This document shows, one piece after another, positions 51,117-60,633 of a stretch of DNA of 64,000 bases. Where the stretch lies: the NCBI GenBank assembly GCA_035995185.1, contig DASYKT010000041.1:1-64000 (forward strand), given 5' to 3'. The translations under genes were made by a program, and so were the position numbers. The notes under the pieces are model-generated. The model had not been told where the DNA came from, made no database searches, and was given only the letters and a program-made list of their open reading frames with translations. Within the stretch, counting starts at the first letter, position 1; each line of letters starts with the position of its first letter. The DNA is from DASYKT01 sp035995185. GTDB lineage: Bacteria; Acidobacteriota; Blastocatellia; Pyrinomonadales; Pyrinomonadaceae.

Positions 51117-53651
51117 TTACGCCGAGCGTAAGATTCCCAGCGGCTTTCTGAACAGCACATCAAAACTCGCCAGCACGCCGACGACAATTACCAGAACGGT
51201 TTCGATCAGGACGCCCGCGATCATCAAGCTCAAGTCGATCTCCCAATCGATCTCGAAAATATATTTCGTTACCGCCCAGGAAAGCGCCAGCGCAAAGGTG
51301 GCGCCGATGACACCTGAAAGAAAACCGATCAGGCCGTATTCGGTAAAGAGAATGACCGTTAATGTTCGGCGGTTGGCGCCGAGTGTTTTCAGCACCGCGT
51401 TTTCGTAGATACGCTGCGACTTGGTCAGCGCGACGGAGCCGAGCAGGATCAGCAGCCCGCTGATGACCACAAAGATTCCGATTGCCGAGACCGCGAGCGT
51501 AAAATTCCCCAGCAGTTTTTGGATCGTGGCCAGGACGTCGACGACGTCGATCACCGAGAGATTAGGAAATTTTTCCAACAGCCTATATTGGACACGTCCG
51601 CGGTCCGCGCCGGATAATTTTGTGGTGATAGTGGAGATAAAAGTTTGCGGGGCATTTTCCAGCACGCCGGGGCGAAAGACGAACATAAAAGCGGTGCGCG
51701 TTCGCTGCGCGTCAAATTTCCGCACGCTCGAAACGCGAGCGGTCAGGCGGCGGCCGAGAATATCAAATGTGACCAGGCTGCCGACGTCCATTCCCATCAC
51801 GCCCTGCATCGAATCGCCGATGGAAACTTCGGCCTCCGCGTCGGAAGCGGCCGGCGTTTCGTCCCAAAATGTCCCGTCGATAAGTTTTTCGTTTTCCTCC
51901 AGGTGCGAGCGATAGGTGAGCACGAATTCGCGGCCCAGCTGCCCGCTCTCGCGGCGAACTTCGCGCTGTGCGAAATCGACCGGCTGCCCATCGACAGCGG
52001 CGATTCGTCCGCGCACGGTCGGTATCATCTCGGCATCTTCGCCGGTTTGCTGCTTGATGAGTTCAAGAACACCGTCTTTTTGGCTGCGTTGGATATCGGT
52101 CAAAAATAGCGCGGGCAGATTGCTGTTGCGCGAAAAATCGAACTGCCGGACAAGGTTCACCTGCAGCGATTGCACCGCCAGCACGACAAAGGTCCCCAGG
52201 CCTACCGCCAGCAAAATTATCCGTGTCTGATTTCCCGGGCGGTGCAGGCTGTTTATCGCCTGGCTGACCGCAAAGGAGCCGAATTTGCGCATCCGTTTTA
52301 GGAGCAGCGTCAGCAGCCAGGCTGAAAAGAACAGGACCAGTGACGTGGCTGCCAGCCCGCCGACAAAAGCGAGTCCGACGCGCCACGAGTTTGCCTGCCA
52401 GATCGCGAGCAAAACGATCCCTGCTAAAACCACAAATCCAAAGAACCATTTGGTCGGGTCGAGCCGCCGCACGCGCTCGTTATTTTCATCGCGCAGCAGC
52501 AGCCGCGGTTTTACTTTTTCGATCTGCAGCAGCGGCAGCGCGGAAAACAAAAGGGAAATGATCAGCCCCAGGGCTACGCCCTGCCAGATAGAAGAAAAAC
52601 TCAGTTGATAGCTTAAATTTGCCGGCAGGCTGTCGGAGAATCTTTGTCCCGCGCCCCAGAGAGCGAGCTGCGCCAGCACGACCCCGAAAAGGCTGCCCAT
52701 CAAACCGAGCAAAAATATCTGCGCCAGGTAAATAAAAATTACTCGCCGCCCGCGCGCGCCCAGGCATTTCAGCATGGCGATCGTCTCTCGCTTTTGCTCG
52801 ACAAAAACACGTGCGACGTTCCACACGCCGACGCCGCCCAACACGAGTATGAGCAGGCCGCAGAGCGAAAGATAATTTTCGGTGCGTTCAAATTGCTCGC
52901 CGAAATTCTGCTCGGCATCGCGATAAGACGTCACGCCTACGATCGAGCCTTTTAGAGCCTCTCGCAAGGCTTTGGACATCTCCTGCGGGTCGCCGCTGGT
53001 GCGAAACAGCATTCGCCGCCGAGCCCGGCTGCCCGGATTATTTAACCCCGCCTCGTCAAACACTTTTCTTTCCACAAAAACGCGCGGGCCCATGCGAAAG
53101 CCGCTGATCCCGCCCGGCTCTTCGTCAAAAGTGCCGCGTATCTCTACCTCGGTTCCGCCGATCCGGATCCGGTCGCCGACCTTGATCCCCAATTTGTCCA
53201 GCAGCACAGGCGCGACGAGCGCACCGTGATCTTTTAATAAATTAAAACTAAAAGGCTTTTTATCGGACAAGATAAACTCGCCGGCCAGGGGGAAATTATT
53301 TTCAATTCCTTTTAGCTCGATCATGGCAGAGATCTCTTTTGTCGTGTCTGCCGGGCGGGCCATCGTATTTGTCTGAATAGTCTCAGTACGGGCGTCGATG
53401 ATCGGGAATTTTTGGGTGACGTTTTGAATTGCGGCGGTCTGTTCGGGAGTAAGCGGCGAGGTCGAATTTATCTCTAAATCGGCCGTGAGCAGGTTTCGCG
53501 CGTCGCCCGAAACCGCGCGGTTCAGATTCTGTACCAGCGAACGCAAAGCTACGATCGAACCGACGCCGATCGACAGGCAAAGAAAGAAAAACAAAAGCCT
53601 GCGCCACGATGAACGCACTTCACGCCAGGTAAGATTGAGGATGAAAGCCAC
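51117..53651 (-). CDS. ABC transporter permease, FtsX/MacB-like (two FtsX domains)
   Basis: An 844-residue membrane permease. The first helix (LLFFFLCLSIGVGSIVALRSLV) is followed by a periplasmic MacB-like domain (about 50-240). A first FtsX domain has helices around residues 265-380 (LILVGGVGVWNVARVFVEQKRETIAMLKCLGARG), and two more helices lie around 400-450. A second periplasmic part and a C-terminal FtsX domain (about 715-840) end it. Such duplicated permeases often move lipids or lipoproteins with a separate ATPase, but no ATPase gene is adjacent. The run GARGRRVIFI and LGANRRTLTVI are typical coupling segments. Substrate unknown. Confidence 0.88.
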   Translation of the reverse strand: MAFILNLTWREVRSSWRRLLFFFLCLSIGVGSIVALRSLVQNLNRAVSGDARNLLTADLEINSTSPLTPEQTAAIQNVTQKFPIIDARTETIQTNTMARPADTTKEISAMIELKGIENNFPLAGEFILSDKKPFSFNLLKDHGALVAPVLLDKLGIKVGDRIRIGGTEVEIRGTFDEEPGGISGFRMGPRVFVERKVFDEAGLNNPGSRARRRMLFRTSGDPQEMSKALREALKGSIVGVTSYRDAEQNFGEQFERTENYLSLCGLLILVLGGVGVWNVARVFVEQKRETIAMLKCLGARGRRVIFIYLAQIFLLGLMGSLFGVVLAQLALWGAGQRFSDSLPANLSYQLSFSSIWQGVALGLIISLLFSALPLLQIEKVKPRLLLRDENNERVRRLDPTKWFFGFVVLAGIVLLAIWQANSWRVGLAFVGGLAATSLVLFFSAWLLTLLLKRMRKFGSFAVSQAINSLHRPGNQTRIILLAVGLGTFVVLAVQSLQVNLVRQFDFSRNSNLPALFLTDIQRSQKDGVLELIKQQTGEDAEMIPTVRGRIAAVDGQPVDFAQREVRRESGQLGREFVLTYRSHLEENEKLIDGTFWDETPAASDAEAEVSIGDSMQGVMGMDVGSLVTFDILGRRLTARVSSVRKFDAQRTRTAFMFVFRPGVLENAPQTFISTITTKLSGADRGRVQYRLLEKFPNLSVIDVVDVLATIQKLLGNFTLAVSAIGIFVVISGLLILLGSVALTKSQRIYENAVLKTLGANRRTLTVILFTEYGLIGFLSGVIGATFALALSWAVTKYIFEIDWEIDLSLMIAGVLIETVLVIVVGVLASFDVLFRKPLGILRSA

Positions 53652-53683
53652 GGGTAGATAGTAGCAGGTAATGAGGCAAGATT

Positions 53684-53755
53684 GACGAGTGACGAGTAAC
53701 GAGTGACAAGACAGAGTGGCGAGTTTCTTGTTACTTGTTACTTTTCACTCGTCAC
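53684..53755. repeat. Imperfect inverted repeat, GAGTGACAAGT family, copy 2
   Basis: The left arm GACGAGTGACGAGTAACGAG (53684 on) pairs, with about five mismatches in 27, with the right arm ending CACTCGTC (about 53728-53754). The right arm encodes the last residues and stop of the gene at 53738-54877 (LVTSEK then stop). Confidence 0.75.
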
Positions 53756-54877
53756 GAGCGATTTTTCGTGTTCTATCTCTTCCACCGCGTGTTCTGAGGA
53801 AAGTGCTTCGCGCAGGCCGGAGATGCTGAGGTCGCCGCGCAGAAAATAATAAGCGCCAAAGAAAACCGCCGGCGCAAAAAACACCAGGTGCATGGCGATC
53901 GAGATCGCGGCCGCCCGGTCCTGATCTACATTGAGAAATATCAGCCCGCCGGCCGTAGCCGCGTGAAAAGCGCCGGCCGCGCCGCCCGGTGTCGGCACCA
54001 CGGAACCGATCGCCGCCCAGCCGAGAACAAAGAGCGCCTGAGAGAAAGTAAAATCCAAACCGAAGGCATTGATCACCAGCCAGGTAGGGATAGCGATCGA
54101 AAGCCAGAGCGCGAGCGTCCACAAGATGACGGCCAGCACTTCTTTGATATCGCGAAAAATATCCAGTGATTTGGCCAGCTGCCTTAGCACGCTGAGAATG
54201 ACTCTGCGCAGCCTGCCGGGGAGAAATTTAAGCCGGTCGAGAAATTTTTCTACCCGGGCGATTATCGGCGTCGCGAATTTGTGAAATACGAAAAGAAAAG
54301 CAATTCCCGCCAGAACGCAGCCAAGCATCACAATGCCCGCCAGGCGCACATAGACAAATTCACTCTCTCTGCCCGCCGGAGCGGTGAACCAGACCAGGTT
54401 CAATGAAAAGATGCCGACCAATGCCGCCAGATCGCAGATGCGTTCCACGCCCAATGTGACGAGAGCCGCGCTCGGCCGCACCCGGCGGTCGCGCATCGGC
54501 AGCCACATCGGGCGCACGATCTCGCCCGCGCGGCCAATAAAAAAGACGGCGGCAAAACCGACCGTCGTGGTGGCAAAAAGTTCCCGGATGCTGGTTTTAG
54601 TGATCGGGGCCAGCAGCGTCCGCCAACGCATCGCCCGTAAAAAATATCCGAAACAGATGCCGAGCGTGGCTAACCCAAGTTGTAATTTATCGGCCTTTTG
54701 CAGGCTTTCGCGCACCTCTACCCAGTTCAGGTTTCGGCCGAAAAACCACAAAATAAAAACCGCCAGCAGTATCAGGACGGCAAACTTGACGTATTTTTTT
54801 AAGTGTAACTTCAATCCAGGCAACAATATCCCCTTGGTACATTCCGGTTTTCGCGGTTCAGACGTGCGCCGGTTCAA
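53738..54877 (-). CDS. LPG synthase transmembrane-type (UPF0104/AglD-like) membrane protein
   Basis: A 379-residue protein with about eight membrane helices, the stand-alone flippase-like domain of lysylphosphatidylglycerol synthases. Family marks are LGICFGYFLRAMRWRTLLAP, RAGEIVRPMWL, GVERICDLAAL and GSVVPTPGGAAGAFHAA. The annotated start is TTG. A second TTG 18 codons later has AAGGGG 6 nt upstream and may be the true start. The C-terminal 20 residues come partly from a repeat element. Possible role in lipid or glycolipid flipping; inference from family. Confidence 0.85.
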   Translation of the reverse strand: MNRRTSEPRKPECTKGILLPGLKLHLKKYVKFAVLILLAVFILWFFGRNLNWVEVRESLQKADKLQLGLATLGICFGYFLRAMRWRTLLAPITKTSIRELFATTTVGFAAVFFIGRAGEIVRPMWLPMRDRRVRPSAALVTLGVERICDLAALVGIFSLNLVWFTAPAGRESEFVYVRLAGIVMLGCVLAGIAFLFVFHKFATPIIARVEKFLDRLKFLPGRLRRVILSVLRQLAKSLDIFRDIKEVLAVILWTLALWLSIAIPTWLVINAFGLDFTFSQALFVLGWAAIGSVVPTPGGAAGAFHAATAGGLIFLNVDQDRAAAISIAMHLVFFAPAVFFGAYYFLRGDLSISGLREALSSEHAVEEIEHEKSLVTSEK

Positions 54878-54936
54878 AACAAACTACATTATTACAATAA
54901 AAGGTAATCTTCAAATTTGCGAGCGAAGAAGCAGGA

Positions 54937-55110
54937 CAATGAGGTCAGAACCGGGAGCCGTAGCGACCGGGTTTCGGATTCGCGTTTTTAGTATAATTTC
55001 GTGGTTCCAGTCTTTAAAGCCCGGAAAACCCGGTCACTACTCCCACCACCCCGTCAGCCGAACGGCTGCCACCCCTCCTCGGGCAAGAGGGGAGTTCCGG
55101 TTCTGACTTC
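54937..55110. repeat. Large inverted repeat, GGTCAG-ACCGGGA family, copy 2, with nested insert
   Basis: The left arm ATGAGGTCAGAACCGGGA (from 54939) continues to GACCGGGTTT. The right arm has AAAACCCGGTCACTACTCCC but is then broken by about 50 bp (55046-55095) carrying its own hairpins (CAGCCGAACGGCTG and CCCCTCCTCGGGCAAGAGGGG). The outer end TTCCGGTTCTGAC resumes after it. The insert looks like a second repeat placed in the first. Confidence 0.75.
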
Positions 55111-55283
55111 ATCACAATGGCCAAAGATCACCAGGAAACAAACTTCTCCAAAAACTCTCCTACAAAACAAACAGCTATCGGGCAATAATATCCTCGCGGC
55201 ATTTCCGTTTTGCGGAGTCCAGCGATTCCGCCGATCTTTTCAAGCCGCTTTTATTTACTTTTGGGTAATCGCGTATGATTTTT

Positions 55284-55346
55284 AAGATTTCTGTTCCATT
55301 TTCGTTCCAGGTGTTCCATTGTTTCACCCCGTTCCAGGTGGAACAC
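55284..55346. repeat. Hairpin, family with 108-170
   Basis: AAGATTTCTGTTCCATTTTC matches 108-127 with few changes. GTGTTCCA (55311-55318) pairs with TGGAACAC (55339-55346). It lies 75 bp beyond the TonB receptor stop. Confidence 0.6.
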
Positions 55347-55420
55347 TTTCGCCTTTCCCGAATTGAGATCTTTTATTCGTGGTATTTGTCACATTCGCGA
55401 CGATTTATCCAAAATAGACT

Positions 55421-58123
55421 TTAAAACCGGTACCGGTAGGCCACGCGAAAACTTCTGCCGCCGCCATCGATGCCCCAGCTGGGATTTCTATACGGGCGGT
55501 CGAATATATTTTCAAAGGCCCAAAAGATGCTGGAGCTTTCACCGAAACGAAAGCCCCCGCGCAAATTGGCGATGGCATAAGAAGGCAGCCGGGTAAAAAG
55601 CGGCGCCGAATTTACGCCGACCCCGAGCACGCGGTCCTGCACCTGCAGGATCGTTTCGCCGGTCGGGATCAGTATCGTTTCGTCATTTGTGCCGCAGATC
55701 CCGTCGGGATTATTTGTCAGGCCATGCGCACAGGCGCCGCGCCGGAAAAAATTCTGTATCTGCGCGCGCGTGCGCAGGCCCCCGGTCCGCCTGTCACCCA
55801 GATCGAGAGTGGAAAGCCGGTCCTGCTTGTCGGCCAGTGTCGAATAAAATTCCACCCAAAAAGGCTTTCCGGACGGGTCGTATTTAAAGCTGATAAATCC
55901 GGTGGGCGGCGGGGTGCCTCCTTCGATATTGGGCGGCGCGCCGGTCAGCTTATCTTTGGCGTGAATAAAAGTAAAATTCGCCGTGAGTTTTAGGTCGCGC
56001 GTAAGTTTTGCTTCCGCTTCATATTCAAATCCGTAGATCCGGGCGCCGGTATAATTTGCCCGTATCAGGACCGGGTTGGTCGCCAGCGCCACAAAGACCG
56101 CGCCGTTCGAGTTTTGTGAAATGATCGGCTGGTCGCCGAGCAGGCTTCCGACCGCGCCCGGCGGCAAGATCAAAGTCTGCTTAGTGATGGCGTCCCGGAA
56201 ATCGATGAGAAAAGCCGTGGCCTCGGTTTCAAAATAACGGTTTCCGTAACGCAGGCTGAAGTCGTAATTGTCGGTGACCTCAGAGCGTTCCTTGACGACC
56301 GGCAAACCGGTCGAGATCGCCGCTGCATCGGCGGTGGTTCCGATAGTGCCGTTCAGATTTTGCGCCGCCAGGTAATCGGCTTCAAAACCATCGCCGGTGA
56401 GCCCTAAAGTCCCGAGGTCGGTAATGTTCGGCGCGCGAAAACCGCGGCTGTAGCTGGCGGCCACGCGAAATTCTTTATAAACGCGCAGCACTCCGCCGAT
56501 GCGTCCCGACAGGTCGCCGGTGCTGAGGTTATCGTCGCTCCACAGGCGAAAGCCGCTTACCACCGGGCTGTCGGCGGCGCGTACTTTGTAATTTGCGCCG
56601 TTAAAACGCAGCGCGCCTGAGAGGCGCAGGCGGTCGGGAATAACCTGCCAGGCGTCCTGAACATAGATCCCGCCGATCAGATAACGGGCTTCATCGGGCA
56701 CGCGCGGGCGCGAAAGCGTCACTACATTCGTGCGCGGGTTAAACGTATAGGCCGGAGCATTGACCTTTTCGTTATAAATATCTCCGCCGATCAGCAGCGA
56801 GTTTCGTTTCGGCAGCATCTTGTCGAGAAAAAAGCCAAACCCGAGCACCGAGGTTCTTTCATACTGGTGGGTGATAGCGCCGAGCGGATCGCCCTGCCCG
56901 CCCTGGTTGACGCGCTCTTCGCGCTGGCTGTTAAAGCTGGCGGTAAAAGACGCGCTGTCGAACCCGGCAAAATTATTTTTGACATAACGCAGGTAGCCAA
57001 AATCGAGCATCAGGTTGCGCAGGTCGGCGATCAGGTTTCCGTCACCGCCGAGGAGCTGATCGTAGCGTTTGCCGTCGTCCTGCTGGGCGCGCGAATAATT
57101 GAATACGAGCTGGCTGTCGTCCGTCGGTGTGTAGTGAAGGCGAAAAGCGCCGCCGTACTGTTTAAAAGCCGTGTCGGGCAGGCGGTCGCCGAAAATATTT
57201 GACGACAACCCTAAAAATCTGGTCAGCGCCGAGTGGGAATCGATCCCGCGCGCGACGCGTAGATCCTGCACATTTCTTGCCGCAATATTTACAAAACCGC
57301 CGAAATGGTTTGTCCCATAGCTGAACATCGTGGAGCCGCCAAAGGCGCGGTCAGCGCTGTTAAAATTGGTGTTAACTTCGCCGTGAAATTCCGATTCGCT
57401 GTCTCCCACAACCGGGGTTTTCGTCAAAATGCTGACCGTGCCTCCCAGCGCGTCCGAGCCGTACTGGGCGCTGTTCGATCCGCGCAGCACTTCGATGGAC
57501 TGCACGCCGCTGGGCTCATTCAAATTAAAGAAAGTGCTGACGCCGCCGCGCTGGGCGCTCGTGGTATAACGCACGCCGTCGATAAAGACATTCACTTTAC
57601 CGCCGACCAGCCCGCGGATAAAAAACCCGCCCATGGTCGGGCTGGTGCGCTGCAGGTTGACCCCGGCCTCTTCCTGCGCGGCCTGGGCCAGTACGAGATT
57701 TGTTCGCTCGAGGATCTCTTTTTCCCCGATCAAGTTAACCGCCTGCGGAACATTTTGCAGCTCGATCAGCTGGTTGACTTCGGCCGTGACGCTGACGGTC
57801 AGGGCCCCCACCTCGAGCTTTATGTCGAGCTCCGTTTTTTCGCCCGTGACCGTGATCTTTTGCGATTGCTCGGCAAAACCGTTAGCAGATACCTTTAGCT
57901 CGTAATCCCTGGACGGAAGCGCTCCGAGAGCAAACCTTCCGTTCTCATCCGTTACGGCAGAGCGCGAGATCGTGCCCAACAAGGATACGCGGGCGCCCGC
58001 AACAAAAGCGCCGTTTTGGTCTTTTACGGTACCGGAAAGGTTCACCGAAGTTTGCGCCGGGGTGGAAGTTATCAGGAACAGTAGTGAAATAACCAGCAAA
58101 ATGGGAAGGTTTTGGATCTTCAT
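55421..58123 (-). CDS. TonB-dependent outer-membrane receptor with N-terminal carboxypeptidase-regulatory-like domain
   Basis: A 900-residue outer-membrane transporter. It has a signal peptide (1-24), a CarboxypepD_reg-like beta-sandwich (about 27-105: VNLSGTVKDQNGAFVAGARVSLLG), a plug domain (about 115-240: GVNLQRTSPTMGGFFIRGL and EVLRGSNSAQYGSDALGGTVSILT), and a beta-barrel ending in aromatic FRVAYRYRF. The C-terminal Phe is as expected for BAM-assembled proteins. The barrel's IRGLVGGKVNVFIDGVRYTTSA resembles siderophore/vitamin receptors such as BtuB/heme types, but the ligand is not assignable. It is divergent from the ECF sigma gene by 200 bp. Confidence 0.93.
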   Translation of the reverse strand: MKIQNLPILLVISLLFLITSTPAQTSVNLSGTVKDQNGAFVAGARVSLLGTISRSAVTDENGRFALGALPSRDYELKVSANGFAEQSQKITVTGEKTELDIKLEVGALTVSVTAEVNQLIELQNVPQAVNLIGEKEILERTNLVLAQAAQEEAGVNLQRTSPTMGGFFIRGLVGGKVNVFIDGVRYTTSAQRGGVSTFFNLNEPSGVQSIEVLRGSNSAQYGSDALGGTVSILTKTPVVGDSESEFHGEVNTNFNSADRAFGGSTMFSYGTNHFGGFVNIAARNVQDLRVARGIDSHSALTRFLGLSSNIFGDRLPDTAFKQYGGAFRLHYTPTDDSQLVFNYSRAQQDDGKRYDQLLGGDGNLIADLRNLMLDFGYLRYVKNNFAGFDSASFTASFNSQREERVNQGGQGDPLGAITHQYERTSVLGFGFFLDKMLPKRNSLLIGGDIYNEKVNAPAYTFNPRTNVVTLSRPRVPDEARYLIGGIYVQDAWQVIPDRLRLSGALRFNGANYKVRAADSPVVSGFRLWSDDNLSTGDLSGRIGGVLRVYKEFRVAASYSRGFRAPNITDLGTLGLTGDGFEADYLAAQNLNGTIGTTADAAAISTGLPVVKERSEVTDNYDFSLRYGNRYFETEATAFLIDFRDAITKQTLILPPGAVGSLLGDQPIISQNSNGAVFVALATNPVLIRANYTGARIYGFEYEAEAKLTRDLKLTANFTFIHAKDKLTGAPPNIEGGTPPPTGFISFKYDPSGKPFWVEFYSTLADKQDRLSTLDLGDRRTGGLRTRAQIQNFFRRGACAHGLTNNPDGICGTNDETILIPTGETILQVQDRVLGVGVNSAPLFTRLPSYAIANLRGGFRFGESSSIFWAFENIFDRPYRNPSWGIDGGGRSFRVAYRYRF

Positions 58124-58322
58124 GCACTTAACATTAACCCAACTGGCACTATAAATTAAAGAAAAATCTGAACAGGGAAGCAGGAAAGCGCCGTAGCTCC
58201 GATCAACCGCAAAATAACCGATCTTTTAGCGAACTTTCCCCCCAGCCCTATCGTAAAGCCTATTTGACAGGGTAAAATGTTTTAAACCTTGTTCACGGAA
58301 GATCTTTCGGAGAATAAAGACT

Positions 58323-58919
58323 TTGGAAGCAGCAAAAGCCTTGTCAATAAACGAAAGCGGAGCAGATCTCGTCCGGCGTTGCCGTAATGGCGACGGGTCG
58401 GCCTGGGAAGAAATAGTCTCCAGTTTTTCGCGGCGGATATTCAATCTGGCGTACCGCTTTACGTCTAACGCCGAAGCCGCCGAAGATCTGACCCAGGAAG
58501 TTTTTGTCAGGATCTACAAGACTTTAGACCAGTTCGACCCGAAACAGGGCGATTTGACAAATTGGCTGATGCGGCTGGCGCGCAACCTGATCATCGACGA
58601 TTACCGCAAACGCCAGCGCAATCCGCAAGATTCGGTGGCGGAAGACGTCGAAGATCATATATTCCATCTTCGCGCCGTTGGCGGATCGCAGCAGAACGAG
58701 ATGGAACGCCGCGAACTTTGCGCGCAGGTGCAGGCGGGTATCAATAAGCTGCCGTCGGACCTAAGAGTTTGCGTGATACTGCGCGACATTGAGGAGTTGA
58801 GCTACCAGGAGATAGTCGATCTGCTGGAGATACCGGAAGGGACGGTGAAGTCCCGCATTAACCGGGGAAGAATTGAATTGGCCAAGATATTGCGCCGGAT
58901 GCGCGTGGTGAATGTTTGA
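58323..58919 (+). CDS. RNA polymerase ECF-type sigma-70 factor
   Basis: A 198-residue group 4 sigma factor. Region 2 (about 30-105) shows FNLAYRFTSNAEAAEDLTQEVFVRIYKTL and NWLMRLARNLIIDDYRKRQRN. Region 4 (about 140-190) has LPSDLRVCVILRDIEELSYQEI and EIPEGTVKSRINRGRIELAKIL. The start is a TTG with GGAG 10 nt before it. The gene is followed within 63 bp by its probable anti-sigma gene. Targets cannot be told, but envelope stress is typical for this gene order. Confidence 0.94.
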   Translation: MEAAKALSINESGADLVRRCRNGDGSAWEEIVSSFSRRIFNLAYRFTSNAEAAEDLTQEVFVRIYKTLDQFDPKQGDLTNWLMRLARNLIIDDYRKRQRNPQDSVAEDVEDHIFHLRAVGGSQQNEMERRELCAQVQAGINKLPSDLRVCVILRDIEELSYQEIVDLLEIPEGTVKSRINRGRIELAKILRRMRVVNV

Positions 58920-58981
58920 TGATGAACATATAATTTTTGAAATTTTGCAACTTTTACAAGGGGTTGGTTAGAGCGTTTGTT

Positions 58982-59827
58982 ATGACATTAGGAAATGAAA
59001 AAGATGAAAAGAATTTAATTTGCTCTGAGTTTGAAGACCAGTTGAGCGATTATCTTGAAGGCGGCCTGGGCGGCGAAGTGCACCGCGGAATGGGAGCGCA
59101 CGCGTTGAAGTGCCCGCTCTGCCACGAGCTTCTAAATGAAGTAAGAGGCAATCTCGAGCTTTGCCGGGTGATCGCTGAACCGACGCCGGTGCTGACCAAA
59201 CTGGAAGCCGGAATAATGGCGCGCACCATGCCCGAAACGGAAATGGGCTGCGATGAATTTGAGGAGTGCCTGACAGATTATTTGGACGGATTTTTACCCG
59301 CGCAGCTTTTCCATCGCTGGGAACGCCACGCGGTTGTCTGCCAGAGCTGCACCGACCTGCCCGGAGCGGTCGTGCGCTCGATAGGAGTTTGCTACACCTT
59401 TAAGATGGAAGAGCTTCCGCTGCCCGCGGGACTGCACGACAGGATCTTGCAGATGACGCTGGGCACTACCGAAGCCAAAACGGTCAGGGCAAGCGCGGTT
59501 TCCCAGGCCGGGGAATGGCTGCGCTCATGGCTCAGGCCGATATCGATACCGCTGCCGCAACTGGCGCCGGTCGCGATGGTCCTGCTTTTTGCCGTGCTTT
59601 TATTCAGCCACGTGATCCCGGCGGATGCTTCGCTGACCACGGTTTATCAACAGAGTTTTGAAATGGCGGGCAAAACCTACATACAAGGCGCCGACTCGCT
59701 GGAAGCGGGCCTCAGTAATTTCGGTTCGAGCATCGATACTAATTCTTCATCGGAAAAACCGGCTGAGCAAAAATCTCAGGAAAGTGAACAAAAACCGACT
59801 TACGTGAACGGGGGACCGGCTCGATGA
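58982..59827 (+). CDS. Anti-sigma factor with two zf-HC2 zinc fingers
   Basis: The protein (281 residues from the ATG at 58982) carries two ASD-type zinc fingers: HALKCPLC (about 39-46) and HAVVCQSC (about 117-124), each H-x3-C-x2-C. The segment FEDQLSDYLEGGL precedes the first and FEECLTDYLDGFL the second, so the module is duplicated. One membrane helix (LAPVAMVLLFAVLLFSHVI) lies near residue 205, with a Ser/Glu/Gln-rich tail outside. It holds the sigma factor inactive until a signal arrives. An upstream TTG in frame is less likely as a start. Its TGA overlaps the next ATG. Confidence 0.88.
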   Translation: MTLGNEKDEKNLICSEFEDQLSDYLEGGLGGEVHRGMGAHALKCPLCHELLNEVRGNLELCRVIAEPTPVLTKLEAGIMARTMPETEMGCDEFEECLTDYLDGFLPAQLFHRWERHAVVCQSCTDLPGAVVRSIGVCYTFKMEELPLPAGLHDRILQMTLGTTEAKTVRASAVSQAGEWLRSWLRPISIPLPQLAPVAMVLLFAVLLFSHVIPADASLTTVYQQSFEMAGKTYIQGADSLEAGLSNFGSSIDTNSSSEKPAEQKSQESEQKPTYVNGGPAR

Positions 59828-60564
59828 ACTGTGCTTATCACGTAGGAAATTCGGCGGCGGTAAATTGTTATGGATGCGGCAAATATCTTTGCCCGGCCTG
59901 CGACCACCGCGTCAAGGGTTTTCCGTATTGCCAGGATTGTATCGTGATGGGCGTCGAGCTTTTGCAGAGACAGGCCTATTCACCCGCCGTGCCGCTGGTT
60001 AAAAAACAGAGTTCGCCTTTTCTGGCCACCTTTTTATCATTGATCTGTCCCGGGCTGGGCGCCGCTTACAATGGCCAGACTGCCAAGGCGCTGACGTTTT
60101 TTGCGGTCTTTGCCGGGTTGTTTCAACTGGCGGCGACCACACATGGCGCGCCGATCTTTGTTTTTGGTTTCTTAGGAATATGGATCTATGCGGCGATCGA
60201 CGCTTTCCGGATGGCGCAGATGATACGCTCGGGCATTACGCCTAATGACGCGGAAGATCTGCTGATGAAACGACTTTCCGGCAACCCCGTACTCTGGGGG
60301 ATTATCCTGACGGTTTTAGGAATTACTTTTATAGTCCAGATGTTTGGCGGCTTAAGGCTGCCCCTGCGCGAGATGCTGCCGGTTCTTTTTATCGGTTTCG
60401 GCGTCTACCTGCTGTGGAATTTCTGGCGTAAGAGAGCGGAAAGAAAGGCCTGGAACGAGTATGGCCAGCCGCCGGTTTCCGGTGAGATCTATTCCGACCT
60501 CGATGAGGTCACGGCGTTTCGCGCGGCCGATTACTCATCGCGCCGGACGGGTTCGTGGAAATAA
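59824..60564 (+). CDS. Zinc-ribbon membrane protein (B-box/TM2-like)
   Basis: A 246-residue protein with an N-terminal zinc-binding cysteine-rich part, CAYHVGNSAAVNCYGCGKYLCPACDHRVKGFPYCQDC, in which several Cys/His pairs resemble B-box or zinc-ribbon fingers. About five membrane helices follow (FLATFLSLICPGLGAAYNGQTAKAL is TM2-like). It is translationally coupled to the anti-sigma gene by ATGA and probably works in the same signalling unit. Role unknown. Confidence 0.75.
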   Translation: MNCAYHVGNSAAVNCYGCGKYLCPACDHRVKGFPYCQDCIVMGVELLQRQAYSPAVPLVKKQSSPFLATFLSLICPGLGAAYNGQTAKALTFFAVFAGLFQLAATTHGAPIFVFGFLGIWIYAAIDAFRMAQMIRSGITPNDAEDLLMKRLSGNPVLWGIILTVLGITFIVQMFGGLRLPLREMLPVLFIGFGVYLLWNFWRKRAERKAWNEYGQPPVSGEIYSDLDEVTAFRAADYSSRRTGSWK

Positions 60565-60633
60565 CATCTTTTTAATGAAAGAATCGCTGACGGCGACGTT
60601 CTAAAAATGGTAATTTTGTTTTAGGAGAAATAT

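Larger units (their letters stand above)
54878..55420. other. 543-bp gap filled with repeat elements
   Basis: It holds the inverted-repeat copy 2 (54937-55110) and the hairpin at 55284-55346. The remaining DNA shows no gene; two open frames through it have no ribosome binding site and are read across repeats. The gap lies downstream of the TonB receptor gene and upstream of the UPF0104 gene. Confidence 0.6.
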
